Origin: an uncultured Fretibacterium sp.
Lineage (GTDB): Bacteria; Synergistota; Synergistia; Synergistales; Aminobacteriaceae
Length of the DNA stretch: 24,870 nt
Assembly: GCA_937915755.1 (NCBI GenBank)
Contig: CALGGR010000030.1
Coordinates: 1 to 24,870 of the forward strand
Direction of reading: 5' to 3'
A program made the translations under genes and the position numbers. The notes beneath the pieces are model-generated. The model was not told the DNA's origin. It ran no database searches and worked only from the letters and a program-made list of their open reading frames with translations. Of this stretch, positions 7,938 to 14,531 are shown piece after piece; position 1 is the first letter of the stretch; each line of letters starts with the position of its first letter.

Positions 7938-10829
7938 CTACTGCATGAGGTTCATTACGGACTGGGATAACTGGTTGGCTTGAGCAAGCATTGAAGTGCT
8001 GCTCTGGTTTATGATGCGGAACTTCACGAGGTCCATCAGGGATTTCGACATGTCAGCGTCCTTAATTCTCGACTCAGCTCCGGCCATGTTCTCATTCGTA
8101 ACGGTCAAAGTCTCCATGAGATGCTCGAGGGCATTCTGGTAAGTTCCGAGCTTTGAACGCTGAGATGATACACGCTTTATCGCGCTGTCGATGATGGTGA
8201 TGGCGTTTGCCGCGCGCTCATGGGTCATTACGTTCACTCTAGAAATTCCGAGCGCACCTGATGACATGTTGCCGATGTCGAGGGTAACTTCTTCGCCTTC
8301 GTTCGTTCCTGTCTGGAATGTTACGTTGTTCTTGACGACGTGGACGGTTGTTTCGTAGGAGTCATTCTCAGGGACGAGGACAAAATTCTTCTCGACCTCA
8401 TTCCAAACAGCATTAACGCCCGACATTGGGTTGAACTCGATGTCAACGTTCTTGTCGACGATGCCCTCAAGGAGATTGCCGGAGGTCTTTACGTTTCTCG
8501 CAACGACGGAATTGTCATGAGCATTGAAGACCGAGACGGTGTATGAGCTTTCCTGAGAGTCCTTTACTGTGTTGAGTCCGATAGCGTCAATGAGTCCTGC
8601 GTAATCGCTTGAGAAAGTGAGTTCCCCCGCGCTTCCCGGAATCAGTGAGCGGATCATGAACGTGCCTTTGACGGTCTCAAGCCCAGTGCCGTCGTCGGGA
8701 GTTTCAACGAACGTAACGATCTTGTTTGCGTCGCCGCCCTGAACGTACAATCCCTGACCCAGTCCTTCAGCTATTGCGTCATTGAGCTTCTGGCGGACAT
8801 CGTTGAGGGTGTCTGAGCCTCTGAGGGTTACTTGGGTGCGCTTTCCGTCGTTCTGGCTGATGGTGATGACTTGGGGCTGTTCGAGCATGAAGACGCCTGA
8901 GGAGTTCCAGAAGGGTTCGAGGTCGCGGAGTTTTGTGTCGCCGAGTGCGATTTTTCCGATGTAGTTCGCTGTGAAGGCTGCCGCTGTTTCTGGTTCAGCC
9001 GTGAAATTTTTTGCTGCCTCTGCGAAATCGGGAGTGAGAGTCATGAGCATATCGCCGTCATAGACATGGCCGTTGTCGCTGTTGAGGTAGAAGTTCCTGA
9101 AATGTATATCGCGGTTTGAGGCTGCTTCAGCGTTCAGGTTGTACTGGATCTTCTCGTTGTTCTTGGTAATGTAGCCGCCGTCTTCCCAGTTGTATGGCCA
9201 TGTTGAGTCCTGAAGCCCAGTGATGAACAATGACGTATCGGCCGGGCTGCTCATGGGGTCGCCGACTCCGCAGATGTTGTAGACAAATTTCTGACCGCTC
9301 TGGAATCTTGAGACATCGAACGTGTCTTTAAGCGAGAGTGTAAGCCTGTCATCATCTTCTCCGAGAAGTCTTCCGAGATTGACGGCCTCATGCTTCGTTG
9401 AGAGTATTATGTTGTGTTCGGTGATTGTGTCAGCCTCGCCGTCAGTTCCGAGAGTGTGGGAGATTGCGGAGAGCATTACCGTGCCCATTCCGGACTCTTC
9501 GTCATAGTAAGAGTTCGTTACAGTGAAGAGTATGCTTGCGTTGTGTTCGGGCTTTCCGCTTGCGCCTTCGAGACCGAGAGTGAGAGCGTCATCTGCGTCG
9601 ATTCCGTATGTTCCTGTGAGGGTTGCTATTGCGTCTGCTTCACTTAGAGGGATTGTGATGAGTTCATCAACGACTTCATCGGCCTGTGCTGCGCCTTTTG
9701 CCTGGACGGACTTAGGCCCTTCGATTGATACATAAATTTTGCTGTTCCAAACGTCTGTGTTACGATTAACTGAGGCTATAGTGAATGAGCCATTGCCGTT
9801 ATCGTTCACCTTGAAGTTGATGGTCTTTCCGCCCCATGTGAGTTTGTTGCTGAGTGAACTATTCAGTTTATCGCTTATTATGGCTGGGATTGAGGCTGCG
9901 TCAGTTCCGCCGGGTATCTCGATTTCGACAGCATTGGTGTTCACTCCGTCCGAAAATGTTACTGTGATTGTCTCTTGTGCATCACTATCATTCCCGTGAG
10001 TTATAGTACAGCCTGCGTTTATTCTGTAGTTTTCCGGTGAAGATTCTTCGTCAAGCCCCGGTGTTGCCCATGATTCTGCTCCTCTTGTTGTTACGGTCAT
10101 GTCAAGATTCGGTGTATCACTTGACTTTCCTATCAGCACCTCGTAGCTTCCACTGTAACGGCTATCGTAGTAAGGGGATATAGTTGCGCCATTTATACCC
10201 ATGCTTGCGAGCTGTGCACGGACATTCTCGGCGATTTGCGCTTGTGTCTGGCCTCGTGTTACGGTAACACTTCCAGTCCTGCTGCCATAAGAGATGTTGA
10301 CTGTGGCGTTCACTGTAGCTTGCTGGGGGACTTTGAAGATTCTGTACGGTACTGTATCGCAGTCAGTCGTATTTGTTACAGCAGCTTTTGTTACCGTACT
10401 CACTGCAACATTGCTTCTCATTCGTACAACGTGGGGGCTTCCTGTTGCCTTGATGCTGTATGATGTTCCGTCCTCGTTCAGTGTTGCCGAAAGTGTAACA
10501 GCTTTGCCGTCAATCGTTATTGAGCTTTTCTCGTTTATCTTGTCAACAACTAAACTGGCAACTTTTTCCTTAGAGTCCATATCCATCCCCAAGTCGAACG
10601 AGAACGAAGCATTCCTGCCATTGTCTGTCGTGAATGTCAGCGTCATTATCTCATTGTAACCGCTGTCGTTTGCTTCCGTAGCTTCACCATCGAATGTCGC
10701 AGTATACTTATAGCTAGTAGCACCGCCTTGACCCATTGACGTACTCACCGCATAATCCCCCGCTGGAAGACCGTCAATCTTCAATGCCCTGAAACCATCC
10801 TTCTCGTTGAGCTGGAGATTCGTGATCAC
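7938..10829 (-). CDS. Flagellin, variable region and C-terminal D0/D1 (downstream part of frameshifted gene)
   Basis: Flagellin is the filament subunit exported through the flagellar type III apparatus. This 963-residue reading frame holds a very long variable region and ends with an unmistakable flagellin C-terminus (HERAANAITIIDSAIKRVSSQRSKLG to MLAQANQLSQSVMNLMQ). The variable part contains at least three similar modules (roughly residues 25-130, 165-245 and 280-370), each with a strand-rich 'TVTFSDG...I...I..KLN....I.GK...F' layout resembling flagellin IN motifs. The apparent GTG start at 10829 has no ribosome binding site and is not a real start. Upstream of it the same frame reads RQGSNYENVITNLQLNE, which continues the N-terminal piece if one base is restored at the G run 10845-10848. 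Restored length is 1125 residues, large for a flagellin but seen in related lineages. Confidence 0.8.
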   Translation of the reverse strand: MITNLQLNEKDGFRALKIDGLPAGDYAVSTSMGQGGATSYKYTATFDGEATEANDSGYNEIMTLTFTTDNGRNASFSFDLGMDMDSKEKVASLVVDKINEKSSITIDGKAVTLSATLNEDGTSYSIKATGSPHVVRMRSNVAVSTVTKAAVTNTTDCDTVPYRIFKVPQQATVNATVNISYGSRTGSVTVTRGQTQAQIAENVRAQLASMGINGATISPYYDSRYSGSYEVLIGKSSDTPNLDMTVTTRGAESWATPGLDEESSPENYRINAGCTITHGNDSDAQETITVTFSDGVNTNAVEIEIPGGTDAASIPAIISDKLNSSLSNKLTWGGKTINFKVNDNGNGSFTIASVNRNTDVWNSKIYVSIEGPKSVQAKGAAQADEVVDELITIPLSEADAIATLTGTYGIDADDALTLGLEGASGKPEHNASILFTVTNSYYDEESGMGTVMLSAISHTLGTDGEADTITEHNIILSTKHEAVNLGRLLGEDDDRLTLSLKDTFDVSRFQSGQKFVYNICGVGDPMSSPADTSLFITGLQDSTWPYNWEDGGYITKNNEKIQYNLNAEAASNRDIHFRNFYLNSDNGHVYDGDMLMTLTPDFAEAAKNFTAEPETAAAFTANYIGKIALGDTKLRDLEPFWNSSGVFMLEQPQVITISQNDGKRTQVTLRGSDTLNDVRQKLNDAIAEGLGQGLYVQGGDANKIVTFVETPDDGTGLETVKGTFMIRSLIPGSAGELTFSSDYAGLIDAIGLNTVKDSQESSYTVSVFNAHDNSVVARNVKTSGNLLEGIVDKNVDIEFNPMSGVNAVWNEVEKNFVLVPENDSYETTVHVVKNNVTFQTGTNEGEEVTLDIGNMSSGALGISRVNVMTHERAANAITIIDSAIKRVSSQRSKLGTYQNALEHLMETLTVTNENMAGAESRIKDADMSKSLMDLVKFRIINQSSTSMLAQANQLSQSVMNLMQ

Positions 10830-11314
10830 ATTTTCGTAATTGCTCCCCTGACGTAGCCCTTAGTCGTCGAATCTGTTGACGTTATCGTCCCGCAGATACT
10901 TCCGTCAAGAACCCTTCTCTCGTTGAACTGCGTCGTGCTTGCTATGCGGTCGATATGCGCCTTGATTTCCTCAATCTCAAGCTGAATATAGCTTCTGTCC
11001 TGAGTGGTCAGCGTATCATTCGCCGCCTGAATCGAAAGCTCCCTCATCCTCTGAAGCATCGAGTTCGTCTCGCCGAGTGCGCCTTCTGCCGTCTGAATGA
11101 GCGAGATTCCATCCTGAGTGTTGTGGATCGCCCTGTCCAATCCCATAGCCTGAGCGCGGAGATTCTCACTTATCGCGAGTCCTGCAGCGTCATCTGCCGC
11201 CGAATTTACTCGGAAGCCTGTCGAGATTTGCTGCATTACCCTGTCGATTGCCGTGTTGCTTCGTGTGAAAGCGTTGAAAGCCGCGAGGGCTGACATGTTG
11301 GTGTTAATCTTCAT
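10826..11314 (-). CDS. Flagellin N-terminal D0/D1 (upstream part of frameshifted gene)
   Basis: This 162-residue piece carries the flagellin N-terminus: MKINTNMSALAAFNAF, QISTGFRVNSAADDAAGLAIS, IQTAEGALGETNSMLQRMREL and NERRVLDGS. It leaves the family frame after KGYVRG and stops at TGA 10828-10826. The downstream piece resumes one frame away; the whole span 11314-7938 is 3377 bases, exactly one base short of a multiple of three. The shift maps to AGGGGAGC, where a fifth G would give YVRG-SNYENV. Start: the ATG at 11314 gives the canonical flagellin start. Its own Shine-Dalgarno is poor (GGGGG about 10 bases away), but it overlaps the stop of a well-initiated 14-codon leader ORF, suggesting coupling. 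An upstream in-frame extension to 11413 is not supported. Confidence 0.85.
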   Translation of the reverse strand: MKINTNMSALAAFNAFTRSNTAIDRVMQQISTGFRVNSAADDAAGLAISENLRAQAMGLDRAIHNTQDGISLIQTAEGALGETNSMLQRMRELSIQAANDTLTTQDRSYIQLEIEEIKAHIDRIASTTQFNERRVLDGSICGTITSTDSTTKGYVRGAITKM

Positions 11315-11355
11315 GGCCTGGTACCCCCGTAAGCATGATGTGAACGTCCCTGCAT
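11311..11355 (-). CDS. 14-codon leader ORF upstream of flagellin
   Basis: ATG at 11355 is preceded by a perfect AGGAGG (complement of 11363-11368) at 7-base spacing and encodes MQGRSHHAYGGTRP, ending in a TGA that overlaps the flagellin ATG (ATGA). This is the best ribosome binding site in the leader, while flagellin itself has a poor one. Ribosomes may therefore load here and pass to flagellin by termination-reinitiation. The leader also has GGA-containing motifs at the Shine-Dalgarno (CAGGAGG) and inside the ORF (CAGGGA), the type of site CsrA binds in hag leaders of other bacteria. Expression of the peptide is not shown. Confidence 0.45.
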   Translation of the reverse strand: MQGRSHHAYGGTRP

Positions 11356-11396
11356 GATAATACCTCCTGTTATTGCAAACTTTGCTCCTGCTAGGA

Positions 11397-11424
11397 TTAT
11401 CGGAATCGGTCACGTGTTAATTTA
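11397..11424 (-). promoter_or_regulatory. Sigma-28 (FliA)-type promoter of flagellin
   Basis: Minus-strand TAAATTAA (11424-11417), a 12-base spacer and TCCGATAA (11404-11397). The -10 matches 7 of 8 bases of the GCCGATAA class-3 flagellar consensus and the -35 begins with TAAA; the spacer is one base longer than the enteric 11. It predicts a transcript start near 11390 and a leader of about 75 bases before flagellin. Confidence 0.75.
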
Positions 11425-11428
11425 TAAT
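11423..11428 (+). promoter_or_regulatory. TATAAT -10 of the acetyltransferase gene
   Basis: A perfect TATAAT lies 34 bases before the start codon; no good -35 is seen at 16-18 bases. It shares bases with the TAAA -35 element of the divergent flagellin promoter. Confidence 0.4.
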
Positions 11429-11461
11429 ATGATATGCAAAAACTCAGGAGGCATTCACACT

Positions 11462-12112
11462 ATGTCAGAGACGAATTTTCCAGACCCCAATAGAATTTTC
11501 CCGCTCCCGAACTTCAATAACCTGACCTACATTAAGCCCACGATAACGAGGCCGAATATCATCGTCGGAGATTTCTCATATTTCAGCGGGCGGGACTTCG
11601 AGGCTCATGTTACTCATCACTATGACTTTATCGGCGACAGGCTCATAATCGGGAAGTTCTGCCAGATTGGAGCGGGCGTTGAATTTGTCATGAACGGCGC
11701 AAACCATCAGATGAACTGCGCGACGACTTTCCCGTTCTACATATTCGAGGGATGGAACGAGAGGCCTCCCGAAATTTCCAACTTGCCTCTGAAGGGAGAT
11801 ACTGTAATCGGCAATGACGTATGGATAGGGCAGAATGTTACGTTTTTGCCGGGAGTACACGTTGGAGACGGGGCAATAATAGGGCTGAACAGCACAGTAA
11901 CACGCGACATTCCTCCGTATACAGTCTCGGCCGGAAATCCAGCACGTGTAATTCGTAACCGCTTCGACGAGGATTTGAAGGAGCTTCTCCTCAAACTGAG
12001 GTGGTGGGACAAGAGCGTTGATGAAATTAAGGGGCTTATTCCGATTCTTACATGCACGGACACCGGGAGGCTAAGGCGATGGCTGAAGGAGCATGTTATA
12101 ATCTCAGTATAA
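11462..12112 (+). CDS. Vat/CatB-like hexapeptide-repeat O-acetyltransferase
   Basis: A 216-residue left-handed beta-helix acyltransferase that uses acetyl-CoA; homotrimeric in this family. It follows the xenobiotic acetyltransferase (Vat/CatB) pattern closely: HVTHHYDFIGDRLIIGKFCQIG, then NGANHQM with the expected catalytic His at residue 82, the external loop FYIFEGW, hexapeptide repeats at 111-145 (VIGNDVWIGQNVTFLPGV) and the AGNPARVIRNRF motif. Length matches Vat proteins (about 210). Start chosen at 11462 because AGGAGG (11446-11451) precedes it and homologs begin near here; the upstream ATG at 11354 lies across the flagellin promoter. Family members acetylate streptogramin A or chloramphenicol, but many chromosomal relatives have other or unknown substrates, so a resistance role is not shown. 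Confidence 0.85.
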   Translation: MSETNFPDPNRIFPLPNFNNLTYIKPTITRPNIIVGDFSYFSGRDFEAHVTHHYDFIGDRLIIGKFCQIGAGVEFVMNGANHQMNCATTFPFYIFEGWNERPPEISNLPLKGDTVIGNDVWIGQNVTFLPGVHVGDGAIIGLNSTVTRDIPPYTVSAGNPARVIRNRFDEDLKELLLKLRWWDKSVDEIKGLIPILTCTDTGRLRRWLKEHVIISV

Positions 12113-12180
12113 AAGCATACACGGCAGTAATTTGGTTAGCGTGGTTCGAAGGCTCATTGTGCTTCGGCATTAAACATAAA

Positions 12181-12429
12181 GGCGGTGAAAATTATGGAAC
12201 TCAGGAGACGAAAAACAAGTGCCTGAGTCAGACAAAAGAAAATAATGTACCGTCCCTTCGGGGTTATGCTATGGTACTATGGGAAGTCAGGCCTATGGAG
12301 AGGGTGTACTGCGTCCTCCGGCAAGACGAGACTTCGGCCAGTAACATTGGTTGGAGCGCAGTCTTCGTTGAGTTACTTCGCACGCTACGCTCAGGAAGCT
12401 GCCACTTCTATAAGTGACGGTAGTTCACC
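12181..12429 (+). mobile_element. IS200/IS605-family right-end remnant, no transposase
   Basis: The 3' part, GGAAGCTGCCACTT-CTAT-AAGTGACGGTA-GTTCAC (12394-12428), has the layout I associate with right ends of IS605/IS1341 (TnpB) elements: a subterminal imperfect hairpin with bulges, opened by GGAAGC and closed by GTAGTTCAC. An open frame ending LRSGSCHFYK stops inside the hairpin at 12415-12417, as tnpB genes often do, but no RuvC or zinc-finger part remains. Upstream, an imperfect hairpin CGAAG...CTTCG (12147-12166) could be left-end material. No transposase is encoded, and these elements make no target duplications, so the left boundary is unknown. Everything here rests on pattern memory; a database comparison of the 12394-12428 hairpin would decide. 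Confidence 0.5.
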
Positions 12430-12432
12430 CAC
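12190..12432 (+). ncRNA. Omega-RNA-like structured RNA upstream of ftsZ
   Basis: No credible protein is encoded, but pairings are dense: ACTCAGG/CCTGAGT (12199-12205 with 12222-12228), GTACC/GGTAC (12247-12251 with 12273-12277) enclosing CCC-TTC-GGG, GGAG/CTCC (12297-12300 with 12315-12318), ACTGCGT/GCGCAGT (12307-12362), AGTAAC/GTTACT (12340-12376) and the terminal hairpin. CTCAGG at 12390-12395 can compete with 12200-12205 for CCTGAG at 12222-12227, giving two alternative folds. GGTGAA (12184-12189) can pair with TTCACC (12424-12429). In TnpB systems the omega RNA runs through the element's right end and uses the flanking host sequence as guide, which here would begin at about 12429 with CCACTTGTCAG. 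A host leader RNA is the main alternative. Confidence 0.4.
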
Positions 12433-12461
12433 TTGTCAGTCCGTGAAAAATAAAATAAAAT
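12433..12461 (+). promoter_or_regulatory. Sigma-70 promoter of ftsZ
   Basis: TTGTCA (5 of 6), 17-base spacer, TAAAAT (5 of 6). The predicted transcript start is near 12468, leaving a leader of about 24 bases that contains AAGGAGGAG (12474-12482), 9 bases before the ftsZ ATG. The -35 begins only a few bases after the presumed right end of the mobile-element remnant. Confidence 0.6.
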
Positions 12462-12491
12462 CATCACTTGAAGAAGGAGGAGATGCGCTGA

Positions 12492-13781
12492 ATGAATGAT
12501 AACCTTTTCAAGCTCAGTAATAACAACGTAAAGCAAAATGAGAAAATTGTGGTGTTCGGAGTTGGCGGAGGCGGCGGCAATGCACTCAACCACATTATCG
12601 AGTCAAACGTTCAGGGAGTGGATTTTGTAGCGGCTAATACAGACGCAAGGGCACTCGATATGAATCAAGCACCCAACAAAATTATTCTCGGCGAGACTCT
12701 TACGCGCGGACTTGGCGCAGGTGCTAACCCGAAAGTCGGAGCGGATGCCGCAAAAGAAAGCATTGACCGCATCAAGGAATATATCACCGGCGCTGACATG
12801 CTTTTTGTTACTGCTGGAATGGGCGGCGGTACAGGCACAGGAGCTGCTCCCGTAATCGCTGAGGCCGCCAGAGACATGGGCGTACTCGTCGTAGGGGTCG
12901 TAACTAAACCTTTCGGCTTCGAGATGGGGCGAAGAATGCGCACTGCTGAGGAAGGCATTGAACAACTCAAGAAGAATGTTGACGCTCTCCTGATCGTTGA
13001 GAATGACAAGCTGCTTCAGATTGAGAACGGTGCGAAAATGAAAATCGTCGATGCTTACAAGAAGGTTGATGAAGTTCTTCGTCAGGCCGTTCAGGGAGTT
13101 ACTGACCTCATCACAAAATCTGGCTTCGTTAATCTTGACTTCGCAGACATTAAAGCCATTCTCACGGGTGCGGGCACTGCCATCATGGGAATGGGCGAGG
13201 GCGAAGGTGAAGACCGCGCAAGAAGAGCTGCTCAGAACGCAATCGAGTCGCCGCTCATGACAATGCCGGTAACTGGCGCGACTGGTATACTTCTCAACGT
13301 AACGACAGGCTCGGAAATCATGCTCAGTGAGATGACTGATGCCGCCAAAATCATTGAGGAGAAAGCTGACCAGGACGCTCAAGTCATTTGGGGGCACGTC
13401 TTTGATGATTCGCTCGGTGAGAAAGTACATGTTACACTTATTGCTACGTTCCCTGAGGGCACACCTATTCAGAACGGCAGAGTAAGAATTGCGGGAAGAA
13501 ACGACCAGAGAACTCAGCCAGCCGCAGGGCCAGTTACGGGGCAGAACGTTCAGATGCCGCAGCAGCCAGTTCAGCAGCCTCCTCAGCAGGTAATCCAGAC
13601 ACCGGAAACTCCCAAGAGAACTCTCTACACTATCTATGAGCAGAGAAGGTTGGCACAGCAGGGAGGTCTCGAAGAAGCAAGACTCACTCAGCCAAACGCT
13701 AACGAGCGCGACACTTTCATGGGTATGCCCAGAAAATTCTATGACCAGCCCTCAATTTACAGGAAAGGCCGCAGGGATTAA
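12492..13781 (+). CDS. ftsZ: Cell division protein FtsZ
   Basis: The tubulin-like GTPase that forms the Z ring at mid-cell. 429 residues: a variable N-tail (1-17), GTP-binding Rossmann core with VFGVGGGGGNA (21-31), the tubulin signature GGGTGTG at 111-117, FGFEMGRRMRTAEEG, and the T7 synergy region NLDFADIKAIL near 215, followed by the C-terminal domain to about 330. A Gln/Pro-rich linker (about 340-380) leads to the end peptide YDQPSIYRKGRRD, a variant of the conserved C-terminal peptide that binds FtsA and ZipA-like partners. The ATG at 12492 follows a strong AAGGAGGAG. Unlike many genomes ftsA is not directly upstream; a vat-like gene and a mobile-element remnant are. It is followed after 3 bases by the SPOR-domain gene. 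Confidence 0.97.
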   Translation: MNDNLFKLSNNNVKQNEKIVVFGVGGGGGNALNHIIESNVQGVDFVAANTDARALDMNQAPNKIILGETLTRGLGAGANPKVGADAAKESIDRIKEYITGADMLFVTAGMGGGTGTGAAPVIAEAARDMGVLVVGVVTKPFGFEMGRRMRTAEEGIEQLKKNVDALLIVENDKLLQIENGAKMKIVDAYKKVDEVLRQAVQGVTDLITKSGFVNLDFADIKAILTGAGTAIMGMGEGEGEDRARRAAQNAIESPLMTMPVTGATGILLNVTTGSEIMLSEMTDAAKIIEEKADQDAQVIWGHVFDDSLGEKVHVTLIATFPEGTPIQNGRVRIAGRNDQRTQPAAGPVTGQNVQMPQQPVQQPPQQVIQTPETPKRTLYTIYEQRRLAQQGGLEEARLTQPNANERDTFMGMPRKFYDQPSIYRKGRRD

Positions 13782-13784
13782 GCC

Positions 13785-14453
13785 ATGTCAAGAAGAACTA
13801 CTAACCGCAGAGGCATCAAGAAGCGCGGTATACTCCCGTCATTCGGAGATATTGTATTGCCAGTTGTAGGGATTTCAGCCCTAGTACTTCTCGTAATCGC
13901 AGGGCAGCAATTCTTCGTAAACGGAATGAAGTCATCGCCGGGCATAACCTCAACGCGAGCATACACAGAATCTCCGGCTATCATGGCCGAGCGTGAGAAA
14001 AATCTTCCACCCACAACAAAAACTCCTGAGCCTTCGGTTGACATTGTGGACAAGGCCGTCAACGAGAACACGATTCTTGCGGTTGCCGAAAATCAAGTCT
14101 CGCCACCAATCGCTGAAGTCAAACCCGCTGCAACACAGCCCGCAAAGGTTCAAGCTCCCGCGAAAACAGCCGAAGCTCCAAAAAAGCCAGCTCCCGTTAA
14201 AGCCTCATCGCTTCCGGCAAACAAGCAGTGGAGAGTTCAAACTGGGGCATACACTACGAAAGCAGGCGCAGAGGAAGCCGTAAAGAAAATCAAGAAGGCA
14301 GGATTCAAGGCGAGGGTATATCAGAATCCAGCGTCAAAGCATTTCAAGGTCTGGGTTGAAGGCGGGGAAAGCAAGTATCAGGCGGGCCTCGTCGTTGAAG
14401 CAATGAAGAAAATCGGCTACAAGTCGGCATTTTCGTTTCCTCCTATGAAGTAA
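13785..14453 (+). CDS. Membrane-anchored SPOR-domain protein
   Basis: 222 residues. A basic N-terminus (MSRRTTNRRGIKKRG) and one membrane segment at about 23-43 (IVLPVVGISALVLLVIAG) give an N-in topology. A Pro/Ala/Lys-rich periplasmic linker spans about 50-145, and a SPOR domain spans about 146-220 (WRVQTGAYTTKAGAEEAVKKI to the end). SPOR domains bind denuded septal peptidoglycan, and this is the FtsN/DedD-like architecture; the place directly after ftsZ fits a division role. It is too diverged to call FtsN. It has a weak own ribosome site and probably depends on the ftsZ transcript, ended by the terminator downstream. Confidence 0.85.
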   Translation: MSRRTTNRRGIKKRGILPSFGDIVLPVVGISALVLLVIAGQQFFVNGMKSSPGITSTRAYTESPAIMAEREKNLPPTTKTPEPSVDIVDKAVNENTILAVAENQVSPPIAEVKPAATQPAKVQAPAKTAEAPKKPAPVKASSLPANKQWRVQTGAYTTKAGAEEAVKKIKKAGFKARVYQNPASKHFKVWVEGGESKYQAGLVVEAMKKIGYKSAFSFPPMK

Positions 14454-14478
14454 TCGAGATTTTGTTTTGTAGGAGCAT

Positions 14479-14509
14479 GGGCGGGGATTTTCCTGCCCTC
14501 TTTTTTTTT
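14479..14509 (+). terminator. Rho-independent terminator of the ftsZ-SPOR operon
   Basis: GGGCGGG (14479-14485) pairs with CCTGCCC (14492-14498) over a 6-base loop, followed by TC and nine T residues. It is a strong canonical terminator 25 bases after the SPOR gene stop. Confidence 0.9.
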
Positions 14510-14531
14510 GCTCACATAAGGAGATTTTCAC

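Noticed and set aside
10827..10829. GTG 10829 as a genuine start of a second flagellin-like gene
   Set aside because: It has no ribosome binding site; the frame continues flagellin sequence upstream and complements the N-terminal piece exactly.
11354..11461. N-terminal extension of the acetyltransferase from ATG 11354
   Set aside because: It would run through the flagellin promoter and its own -10, while ATG 11462 has AGGAGG and gives the family's usual length.
11462..12112. Calling the acetyltransferase a streptogramin resistance gene
   Set aside because: Family motifs are shared with many chromosomal xenobiotic acetyltransferases of unknown substrate; context gives no resistance cue.
12181..12432. 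6S RNA, tmRNA, RNase P RNA, SRP RNA or cobalamin riboswitch
   Set aside because: The conserved cores of these RNAs (for example GAGGAAAGTCC of RNase P, or the SRP GGAAGGAAGCAGCC loop) are absent; the IS605-type right end fits better.
12052..12499. Open frames of 121 and 84 codons between the acetyltransferase and ftsZ
   Set aside because: No ribosome binding sites and no recognisable domains, and the stretch is full of RNA-like stems. The first ends inside the right-end hairpin, so at most it preserves a TnpB tail.
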